From Methylotenera_A sp040387035 (GTDB lineage: Bacteria > Pseudomonadota > Gammaproteobacteria > Burkholderiales > Methylophilaceae), in the NCBI GenBank assembly GCA_040387035.1, contig JAZKEN010000071.1:1-21274 (forward strand): DNA of 21,274 bases, in the 5' to 3' direction. The notes under the pieces were generated by a model. That model made no database searches. It saw only the letters and a program-made list of their open reading frames with translations, and had not been told where the DNA came from. Below, in pieces: positions 1 to 6,601 of this stretch. A program made the position numbers and the translations under genes. The stretch's first letter is position 1; every line of letters begins with the position of its first letter.

Positions 1-2021
1 CCGTAACCAGGCACAGCAGGCGGCTCAAAGAACTCTACGATGGCACCAAAGTCCTTGGTTTTCTCTTCCAGCTCCTCAATGATTTGATGCACGGATTTAT
101 CACGCTTTGACCAGTCTTTCAGGTTGATCAGGCAAGTACCCGCGTTAGAGCCACGGCCTTCAGTCAGAATCTCATAGCCTGCTAATGAGGAAACCGAGGC
201 GATGCCCTCAATTTTCTGTGCTTCCTTTTGTAGCTCACGTGCGACTTTGTTGGTCGATTCAAGTGTGCTGCCAGGGGGCGTTTGAATAATGGCATAGATC
301 TGGCCTTGGTCTTCACCTGGAATAAAGCCGGAAGGCAAGGTTTTGTTTATAAAGAATGTTCCAAAGGCAAAAGCCGCCAGCACCAAAATAGTCACCGTGC
401 GTAGCGTCACAATCTTGGTCAATAGGTTGGTGTATCGGCCTGTTAATCGCTCAAACCAACGGTTAAACATATCGATGAAAAAGCTAATCGGCGTTTTGCG
501 TTTTGGCTGGCCATGGTTGTTTTTCAGCAGCATGGCGCACAAAACAGGGGTTAGGGAAAGTGCTACCACCCCAGAAATAACAATAGATGACGCCATGGTG
601 ATTGAGAATTGGCGATAGAAAACGCCAACTGGCCCCGTCATAAATGCCACAGGGATAAATACCGCTGTCATCACCAGGGTAATGGCAACAATAGCACCAC
701 CGATTTCGCCTAACACTTGCTGTGTGGCTTTGTAGGGAGTGAGGTCGGCGTGCTCTTCCATTTTGGCATGCACGGCTTCTACCACCACAATCGCATTATC
801 GACCACAATCCCGATTGCCAGCACCAGTGCGAATAGCGTAATCAGGTTAATGGTTATGCCGAATACCTGCATAAAGGCGAATGTACCGATTAATGATACA
901 GGCACCGCTAAAATGGGAATCAGCGTTGAGCGCCAATCACCCAAGAAGATAAACACCACCAAAGCCACTAAAATAAAGGCTTCTACTAAGGTATGCAGTA
1001 CTTTTTCGATGGATGCATCCAGGAATTTTGAAACGTCATAGTCGATTTCATATTCCATACCTGCCGGAAACGAGCCTTTCAACTCCTGCATTTTTTCTTT
1101 AACCTGATCAATCACCTCCGTCGCATTACTACCGTAGTTTTGCTTCAGGATAATTGCAGAAGAGGGGTAGCCGTCTTTGTTGGAGTAGATGTCAAAGAAT
1201 TCACTGCCTAACTCAATCTTAGCCATATCTTTTAGTTTAAGAATTTCACCATCTGAATTGGCGCGAATAATAATATCGCCATACTCTTCCGGCTTGTTGT
1301 AGCGGCCTTTATAGACCAGCACATACTCTTTGGATTGCGCAGATATGCCAGAGCTTTGACCTAAGCGGCCAGGGCGGCCAATAATACTTTGCTCACCAAT
1401 CGCTTTCATCACTTCTTCGATTGAGACTTTATACGCGCGCATCCTGTCTGGATCCAGCCAAACACGCATCGCATATTGGCGGCTACCCAAAATCTTGGCA
1501 CTGGCAATACCGTTAACGCGTTGAATTTCGGGGATAACGTTGACGTTGGCATAGTTGAATAAAAACTTCTCATCCGCGTTTTTATCCTTACTGAACAGGT
1601 TGATGTACATCAGCATGCTGGGCTGCACACGCTCAACCACCACACCTTCCAGCTGCACCAGTTCAGGCAAACGGCTCATCACCTGATCCAGCCGCGTTTT
1701 GACGTTGATCATGGCCTGGTTAGGGTCTGTGCCTAAGCCAAAAATCACCTGTATCGTCGCCTCACCGGCACTGGTGGCGTCAGATACAATGTATTTCATG
1801 CCTGGCACGCCGTTAATGGCGCGCTCAATGGTAATCAAGGACGATTGCACCAGCACATCGGCACTGGCACCCGGATAAGCCAACGACACAATGACGCGAG
1901 GTGGGGCAATATCAGGGAATTGAGAAGTTGGTAAGGTCCTGATCGACAAAAACCCTAGAAACACGATAATCAGCGATAGCACGATGGCCATCACTGGTCT
2001 TTTAATGAAAATATTAAACAT
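1..2021 (-). CDS. RND multidrug efflux permease (HAE1/AcrB-like), 3' part outside window
   Basis: Inner-membrane proton-driven efflux pump subunit, expected to work as a trimer with the adaptor encoded just upstream and an outer-membrane channel not seen here. I read an uninterrupted frame from the ATG at 2021 to the window edge (673 codons; full-length relatives are about 1030-1060 residues, so the C-terminal third is missing). The N-terminus MFNIFIKRPVMAIVLSLIIV is the usual first transmembrane helix. The porter domain follows, then the membrane block containing IFLGDWRSTLIPI and the TM4 motif LAIGIVVDNAIVVVEAVHAK near residue 408, then the start of the second porter half (LPSGFIPGEDQGQIY). 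Where AcrB has Asp407-Asp408 this protein has Asp-Asn. The start lies 18 bp after the adaptor stop, with a GAAGAA purine stretch as a modest ribosome site, so the two are probably one transcript. From memory the sequence resembles Bacteroidota-type HAE1 pumps more than AcrB; the substrate is unknown. Confidence 0.93.
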   Translation of the reverse strand, partial: MFNIFIKRPVMAIVLSLIIVFLGFLSIRTLPTSQFPDIAPPRVIVSLAYPGASADVLVQSSLITIERAINGVPGMKYIVSDATSAGEATIQVIFGLGTDPNQAMINVKTRLDQVMSRLPELVQLEGVVVERVQPSMLMYINLFSKDKNADEKFLFNYANVNVIPEIQRVNGIASAKILGSRQYAMRVWLDPDRMRAYKVSIEEVMKAIGEQSIIGRPGRLGQSSGISAQSKEYVLVYKGRYNKPEEYGDIIIRANSDGEILKLKDMAKIELGSEFFDIYSNKDGYPSSAIILKQNYGSNATEVIDQVKEKMQELKGSFPAGMEYEIDYDVSKFLDASIEKVLHTLVEAFILVALVVFIFLGDWRSTLIPILAVPVSLIGTFAFMQVFGITINLITLFALVLAIGIVVDNAIVVVEAVHAKMEEHADLTPYKATQQVLGEIGGAIVAITLVMTAVFIPVAFMTGPVGVFYRQFSITMASSIVISGVVALSLTPVLCAMLLKNNHGQPKRKTPISFFIDMFNRWFERLTGRYTNLLTKIVTLRTVTILVLAAFAFGTFFINKTLPSGFIPGEDQGQIYAIIQTPPGSTLESTNKVARELQKEAQKIEGIASVSSLAGYEILTEGRGSNAGTCLINLKDWSKRDKSVHQIIEELEEKTKDFGAIVEFFEPPAVPGY

Positions 2022-2039
2022 GGCTAGTTTCTTCTTTCA

Positions 2040-3128
2040 CTATTCGGCGTGCAGGTTTAATTGTGAAATGACTTTTTCGGCTTGCTGAATGTTCATCTCG
2101 ATTTTTTGGCCGTTATGCACTTTGCGCAAACCTTCTAGAAGCACTTTGTCGTTTTCGTTCAGGCCGCTTTTAACAATAAACACATACGGTTGCTCAGCTG
2201 CGATAGTGATCAGTCTTTGCTCTAATTTATTTTCCTTATTCACCACATACACATAGGTCTTGTCCAAAATTTCAAAGGTGGCTTTTTGCGGAATAATCAA
2301 CGCATTCTTGTAAGGAATCGCGATTTGAATATTGCCGGTTTCACCGTGCCTGAGTATTTGCTTGGGATTAGGGAAAACCGCCCTGAATTCGATATTGCCG
2401 GTTTTGTTGTCAAAGTCGGCCTCAATGGTTTCAATTTTGCCTGCCTGGTCAAATATTGCGCCATTGGCCATTTTTAATTGCACATTTACCGGGTTCTTGT
2501 CGATCTTGTTGGTCTTGTAATCCAGGTATTCAGACTCGGGGACGTTAAAATAGACCCACATCTTGCTGATATCCGATAGCGTGGTGAGCAAGTCACCTTC
2601 AGCGACCAGGCTGCCGTTTCGCACATTAAAATGATCCATAACGCCGCTAAATGGCGCGTTGATATTGGTAAAGTTCAAGTGCGTTTGCGCTAGCTTTACC
2701 TCTGCATAGGCTTTATCCAACTTGGCCTTTGCCAGCGATAACTCATTAGGCGAAACAATGTTTTTATCGGTAAGTGCTTTAGTATTTTGATATTCGATAT
2801 GCACCATTTCGGCCTCAGCCTTGGATTTTTGCAAATCCACTTCGTACAGGTTGGGCATGATTTTGAACATGCGCTGGCCTTGGGCCACAGATTGGCCTTC
2901 ATCCACGAAAATATCCTGTATGTAGCCGCGTTCTAAAGCCCTTAACTCAATGTGCTTAAAAGCATGAATCTGGCTGACATACTCCTTGATAATGGAGGTG
3001 TCTTTGCGCAAAGGCTGCGTCACCTCAAATTTAGCGACTTCTTCTTTTGGCTCTGGCGCCGGGTGGCAACCACTTAGAACTACTATCGCCATGCTTAAAA
3101 CTACAAATAATTGATTGATCATATTCAT
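2040..3128 (-). CDS. RND efflux periplasmic adaptor (membrane fusion protein), lipoprotein
   Basis: Adaptor (AcrA/MexA type, 362 aa) that bridges the RND permease and an outer-membrane channel. Residues 1-21 form a lipoprotein signal peptide with lipobox LSGC (Cys21), so the mature protein should be lipid-anchored. A first lipoyl half follows (IELRALERGYIQDIFVDEGQ, about residues 60-80), then an alpha hairpin (residues 90-145, QKSKAEAEMVHIEY and KAKLDKAYAEVKLAQTHL), the second lipoyl half (NINAPFSGVMDHFNVRNGS), a beta-barrel (MWVYFNVPESEYLDY) and a membrane-proximal end (NDKVLLEGLRKVHNGQKI). Met3 is an alternative start; neither start has a clear Shine-Dalgarno. It is immediately upstream of the permease gene. 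The wording resembles Bacteroidota-type adaptors more than proteobacterial AcrA, which is a memory-based impression. Confidence 0.93.
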   Translation of the reverse strand: MNMINQLFVVLSMAIVVLSGCHPAPEPKEEVAKFEVTQPLRKDTSIIKEYVSQIHAFKHIELRALERGYIQDIFVDEGQSVAQGQRMFKIMPNLYEVDLQKSKAEAEMVHIEYQNTKALTDKNIVSPNELSLAKAKLDKAYAEVKLAQTHLNFTNINAPFSGVMDHFNVRNGSLVAEGDLLTTLSDISKMWVYFNVPESEYLDYKTNKIDKNPVNVQLKMANGAIFDQAGKIETIEADFDNKTGNIEFRAVFPNPKQILRHGETGNIQIAIPYKNALIIPQKATFEILDKTYVYVVNKENKLEQRLITIAAEQPYVFIVKSGLNENDKVLLEGLRKVHNGQKIEMNIQQAEKVISQLNLHAE

Positions 3129-3405
3129 TTCTATTTAAAAAAATATAAAGAAAGAGGACGCTATGCATTGCACTTCATCATTCATGGCACAGTTTTAACT
3201 ATTGCATCACATCAAATTGAGGTGTGCTGGCGTGTGTAATGGGCGTGATGAGGTGAGCGATTGCGCTCAATTGGGGCAATAAACAGATGATGCTTTTAGG
3301 TTGTTGCGTTTAACACATGCGAGGGATAGCGCTTGCGATTCATGACTGCATACGCAGTATTCATCGAAACATTACTCATGGACAGTGTGGTATTACGTGG
3401 TGTGC

Positions 3406-3426
3406 CGGCTTAATTGGATTAAGCGG
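3406..3426. repeat. Inverted repeat GCTTAAT-TGG-ATTAAGC
   Basis: A perfect 7-bp inverted repeat (3408-3414 with 3418-3424) around a 3-nt centre, with one further C-G pair outside a G-G mismatch. It lies in the 323-bp stretch between the small membrane protein gene and the RND adaptor, about 280 bp upstream of the adaptor start. There is no T-run on either strand, so a protein-binding site or an mRNA hairpin is as likely as a terminator. Weaker inverted repeats occur nearby (ACTGC-ATAC-GCAGT around 3344-3358). I see no convincing gene and no strong promoter in the rest of 3129-3451. Confidence 0.35.
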
Positions 3427-3444
3427 TAACCAGGCCTATGCAAA

Positions 3445-3462
3445 CATCGGTTTAAGCCGATG
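3445..3462 (-). terminator. Hairpin across the stop codon of the small membrane protein gene
   Basis: CATCGG and CCGATG form a 6-bp stem with a 6-nt loop. On the minus strand the TAA stop of the 3452-3793 gene lies inside the loop, and the stem is followed by only three T residues. That makes it a poor intrinsic terminator; it may be an attenuating or mRNA-protecting 3' hairpin. Its position at the gene end mildly supports the gene being real. Confidence 0.25.
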
Positions 3463-3793
3463 GATACAGCGGCGGAGAGCGGGGTTGAATGTGGTAAAGA
3501 AAGGTAAGGCGCGGTGTAACGATGCTTCGGTTTAAAACGCTAGAGAGGATTTGCGCCACGCAAACAAATAGAAAGCTGGTGGCCAGAAAATCGGGTGAAT
3601 CACTGTGCGGCGGCAACGAATCCGAATCATTCAGGAACTCTTGCATTTCAATAACACGCACGCTAGGCGTGTCATCACCATAAGTGGTGCTATTCGAAAA
3701 TTGAAAAACAAATGCAAAGCCAACCACGGCAATCAGCATTGTTAGTAATAACAATCTGATTCGTAACGCAACTGAATTTGAGTTGTGATTCAT
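3452..3793 (-). CDS. Small hypothetical membrane protein upstream of the RND pump
   Basis: 113 residues of unrecognised family. A basic N-terminus with a hydrophobic helix (LRIRLLLLTMLIAVVGFAFV, about residues 10-31) is followed by a polar, acidic, Ser-rich segment (about 32-67), a second hydrophobic stretch (FLATSFLFVCVAQILSSVL, about 68-87) and a Pro-rich tail ending in PRSPPLYPSA. It could be a two-helix membrane protein, or a secreted one with an uncleaved anchor. Support for a real gene: a sigma70-like promoter ends about 35 bp before the ATG, a hairpin sits at the stop, and the hydrophobicity pattern is protein-like. Against: no good Shine-Dalgarno, and no family I can name. It is on the same strand as the efflux genes, 323 bp upstream of the adaptor, so a link to efflux is possible but not shown. 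Confidence 0.5.
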   Translation of the reverse strand: MNHNSNSVALRIRLLLLTMLIAVVGFAFVFQFSNSTTYGDDTPSVRVIEMQEFLNDSDSLPPHSDSPDFLATSFLFVCVAQILSSVLNRSIVTPRLTFLYHIQPRSPPLYPSA

Positions 3794-3827
3794 CGGTTTA
3801 GTGGATGGCTTTGTAGGATAGCTTTGT

Positions 3828-3857
3828 TTTATATGGTTTTCATTTAAACGCCATCAA
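3828..3857 (-). promoter_or_regulatory. Sigma70-like promoter for the small membrane protein gene
   Basis: On the minus strand, TTGATG (3852-3857, 4 of 6 to consensus) and TATAAA (3828-3833, 5 of 6) are separated by 18 bp. The predicted transcription start near 3821 gives a leader of about 28 nt before the ATG at 3793. This is one of the best minus-strand promoters I can find between the M48 gene and the efflux genes, so it might also feed the efflux operon. The rest of 3794-4041 is AT-rich with nothing else recognisable. Confidence 0.45.
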
Positions 3858-4034
3858 TGACCGGCTTTATTTTAAGTCAGCCATTGATTATAGCGGGCGA
3901 TTGTATTGGAAATAAACTACTTTGACAACGAATCCATTTAAAGCATCAGTAACGGATGACTATGTGTGCGTTCATATAGTTCGATAAGGCACTAAAAAAT
4001 CATCCGCATGCTTGTATTTTGGCACTAATTTAAG

Positions 4035-4048
4035 GCCCTGTTTAGGGC
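4035..4048 (-). terminator. Short hairpin overlapping the stop of the M48 peptidase gene
   Basis: GCCCT-AAAC-AGGGC (read on the minus strand) makes a 5-bp GC-rich stem that contains the TAA stop in its loop and 3' arm. No U-tract follows, only CTTAAATT. It is probably a weak 3' hairpin and not an efficient intrinsic terminator. Confidence 0.25.
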
Positions 4049-4755
4049 GCTAGTTTATAAAACCGGTTTTCCAATGTTTTACCCGTTTTTAGTTTATCCA
4101 GTTGGCTGCCGGCGCTATCACCCAGGCGGGTCAGGCGGTCATCAGGGTGCGGATGTGTCTTGAATAGCAGGGCGACACTATTGTCCGACTTATTGGTTTG
4201 ACCAATGGTTTGCAAAACTTCAGCCAAGCCATACACATCGTAGCCAGCACGCGCGGCCAGTATTATGCCCATGCGATCCGCTTCGTACTCTGCACTTTTA
4301 TCCAAACTACGTGCACTGATTTCAGCGCCACTGCCAATGGCTTTTTGTGCAATTTGATTGTTTTTGCCAAATTTATCGGTGATCAAACTCGCGCCAATAT
4401 TCACTAACTGCTGTTTTTGCAGCACTTTTAATTGGTGCTTTTGCACAATATGGGCGATTTCATGCCCCAATACGCCTGCCAGCTGCGCTTCATTACGTAA
4501 TTGCAGGTACAGGCCCTTGGTAATCAGCACATAGCCGCCAGGTGCTGCAAAAGCATTCAAGTCACTGCTTTCAATCACGCCGAATTTCCAGGGCAGGTCA
4601 GCGCGCTCAGATTGATTCGCCACGATGCGTCCCACTTTATTGACGTATTTCTGTAAGGCTTCATCTTTCACCAAGGGCGCCGCGCCCAGTAAACTACCGG
4701 TGATTTCGCGCCCCAGAGCGATTTCTTCCTGCTTGCTAGGATTTTTCCAATTGAA
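4042..4755 (-). CDS. M48-family zinc metalloprotease, 5' end lost in assembly gap
   Basis: 237 residues of the C-terminal part survive; the start codon and the expected signal peptide fall in the N run. The zinc site HEIAH (bases 4450-4464, in LGHEIAHIVQKH) and the third ligand in EYEADRMG are intact. So are the start of the conserved peptidase fold (EIALGREI), LNAFAAPGGYVLITKGL just before the zinc helix, and the C-terminal HPHPDDRL motif. This matches periplasmic or lipoprotein M48 peptidases of the LoiP/BepA group that degrade misfolded envelope proteins. No TPR tail follows, so the size and architecture are closer to LoiP (about 250 aa) than to BepA. The gene lies directly downstream of the CHASE2 gene on the same strand, and the two may form an operon. 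The protease assignment is firm; the exact subfamily is not. Confidence 0.92.
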   Translation of the reverse strand, partial: FNWKNPSKQEEIALGREITGSLLGAAPLVKDEALQKYVNKVGRIVANQSERADLPWKFGVIESSDLNAFAAPGGYVLITKGLYLQLRNEAQLAGVLGHEIAHIVQKHQLKVLQKQQLVNIGASLITDKFGKNNQIAQKAIGSGAEISARSLDKSAEYEADRMGIILAARAGYDVYGLAEVLQTIGQTNKSDNSVALLFKTHPHPDDRLTRLGDSAGSQLDKLKTGKTLENRFYKLAP

Positions 4756-4855
4756 NNNNNNNNNNNNNNNNNNNNNNNNNNNNNNNNNNNNNNNNNNNNN
4801 NNNNNNNNNNNNNNNNNNNNNNNNNNNNNNNNNNNNNNNNNNNNNNNNNNNNNNN
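4756..4855. other. Assembly gap (100 N)
   Basis: A run of exactly 100 N, the conventional placeholder for a scaffold gap of unknown length. It hides the 3' end of the CHASE2 gene, any intergenic sequence and the 5' end of the M48 gene. The 11-mer TTCCAATTGAA abuts the gap on the left (4745-4755) and recurs just inside the right flank (4870-4880). Confidence 0.97.
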
Positions 4856-6537
4856 GCTTGTTCACCGCATTCCAATTGAAGCACCGCTTGTGCAAACAAC
4901 CTGCGCCACTGTGACGCCAGGCTGATTGCCTGCTGGTTGGCTAGTATGCCTTCATGCAAGGCATAACGCGCGGCCGTTGTATTTGGCAGACCAAGTTTGG
5001 CAATTATATGCGGTAATTGTTCACTAATGGCCTGGGCATCCTGCTTGGCACTGGCGGCATACTCAGCGTGATTGGCGGCAAACAACCAACTTACTACCAC
5101 CATATCGCCAAACAAACCCCAGATCCCGCTCTGCGTGCCATGCATGATCTCAATGGAATTAGGCGTTTTGCTGCTTAATTCAATCTCGCGTTTCAGTTTT
5201 TTCAGCAGCGCATCGCTTAACGCTTCCTTGCTTTCTACCAGGATAGGCATCATCAGCACGCTATGCTCTGCGGCATCTGATTTCACGCCGAATGCCAACC
5301 AGCGTTGCAGGGCGCGGTCTGTGGCTAGCGCATAGATTTTGGCGATACCAAACAGCGCAACCGCCCACAGGATAGGGGCTGTCAGGTCTAAATAGGTGTT
5401 GCTGATATTGATCGCAATATAGGAGAGCACCAGCAGACCAATCTGGCTGCCGGTGAAAATGGAGTTGAATTTATCACGATCGACTTTGAGGTAAAACGCC
5501 AGGGTGGTCAGCCAAATCAGTAGTAAGCTTAAAAACACATAAGGTGTTTTGCCGCGCCATACTTTTAAATAGTCACCATGTTTGACATTATCGATAGCGG
5601 TGGCCAGGATTTCCACCCCCGGAAACTGTTTATCCATGGCGGTGGGCTTGATATCAAACAAGCCCGGCGCTGTAGAGCCGATAATCACGATTTTATCGGT
5701 GAACTCATTCTGCGGCCGCGTTTTATTTTTGCTCGCTAGATCAGTAAAAACATCACTGAAGCTGGCATAGGTGTAGGTGAACGGTTTGCCGCGCCAATTG
5801 ATCAGCATATTTTGTGGCAGCTTATCCGTTTTGGCTCCGCTAAACTCGCCTACAACTTTGGGCAGGGAGGGTAAGCGCCAGCCTGATTGCTCATGAAACA
5901 TGCGGTATTCGCGCACAATGCCGTCGTTATCCGGGTATACATTATGCGTGCCCAAGTGATTGGCTTTTAGCGCGCCCTCAAGAAACGGTAATATAGCTGC
6001 CACTGTTGCGCCTTTATCGGCATTTGTATTGGCTACTAAGCCGGGAATTTGTGCGTATTTGAGTTGGCTTAGTGCATCCTGGCTGGCATCTAAGCGCAGG
6101 ATTGGGAAGAAGGTATTATCGGATGCTGCAATCACTTCATTAAAATAAGCGTCTGAATCCGCGTTATAGATATCGGCGTCGCTAAACACAATATCAAACA
6201 CAATCGCTTTGGGGTGTTGCGCTTGGATATTCTCTACGAACTCACCCAACACCTGGCGCGGCCACGGCCAGCGGCCATACTCTTTGGCAAACGCCGCCAG
6301 GCTTGCTTCGTTGATATCCACAATCACAATGTCTTGATCTGCGGCTGGCTTAATAACGCGATTTTTCACCATGAAGTCGAACGCTTTATCGCGCATATTT
6401 TCGCCGACATGAAACAAGCTGGCGTCCAGCAACACCAGCAGGGTGAAAAGGGTGGCTAAATAGATGTAGAAATTGTTTTTGAGCTTACGCGTTAAATTGG
6501 CTAGCCATTGGCCTAACAGCAGTTTGAGTTTAATCAT
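4856..6537 (-). CDS. CHASE2-domain membrane sensor with probable degenerate cyclase-like tail, 3' end in gap
   Basis: 560 codons from the ATG at 6537 to the gap. An N-terminal transmembrane helix (about residues 25-44) leads into an extracytoplasmic CHASE2 domain (about 45-335). Recognisable pieces are DIVIVDINEASLAAF, GRWPWPRQVLGEF, AIVFDIVFSD, the loop HNVYPDNDGIVREYRMF, FTDKIVIIGSTAPGLFD, and FPGVEILATAIDNV. Three more membrane helices follow (about 343-408), the usual CHASE2 layout. The cytoplasmic tail (about 410-560) is neither kinase nor phosphatase. It contains GLFGDMVVVSWL and, later, ARYALHEGILA, in the order seen in class III nucleotide cyclases (GD hairpin, then RIGLHxG strand), but the first metal-binding motif is not there. 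It probably senses an unknown extracytoplasmic signal. The start has no Shine-Dalgarno, and a TATAAT lies 9 nt before the ATG. Confidence 0.88.
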
Positions 6538-6546
6538 ATGATTTTA

Positions 6547-6552
6547 ATTATA
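6547..6552 (-). promoter_or_regulatory. Candidate -10 box (TATAAT) for the CHASE2 gene
   Basis: A perfect TATAAT on the minus strand ends 9 nt before the ATG at 6537, which would place transcription start at or within a few bases of the start codon. No good -35 at 17 +/- 1 bp is visible. TTACAA lies 20 bp upstream, which is too far for a standard promoter. Confidence 0.3.
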
Positions 6553-6587
6553 AAAGTGAAAGTCGCACGGGTTTGTAATGGCTGATT

Positions 6588-6593
6588 TATAAT
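6588..6593 (+). promoter_or_regulatory. Candidate -10 box (TATAAT) for rmuC
   Basis: A perfect TATAAT ends 8 nt before the rmuC ATG at 6602, so the predicted start of transcription is at about 6600, next to the start codon. There is no clear -35 element and no Shine-Dalgarno. The layout mirrors that of the divergent CHASE2 gene in the same 64-bp intergenic region. Confidence 0.3.
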
Positions 6594-6601
6594 ATCAAGT
6601 T

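Noticed and set aside
343..618. Plus-strand open frames (343-618, 739-1041) within the RND permease
   Set aside because: The minus-strand permease reads through both without interruption and shows clear family motifs; these are antisense shadows.
3317..3535. A 72-codon plus-strand frame in the non-coding stretch near the efflux genes
   Set aside because: It overlaps the small minus-strand gene that has promoter support. It has no ribosome site, and its Cys/Arg/Trp-rich composition looks random.
4035..4048. Strong rho-independent terminator after the M48 gene
   Set aside because: The stem is only 5 bp and no U-tract follows, so it is listed only as a weak hairpin.
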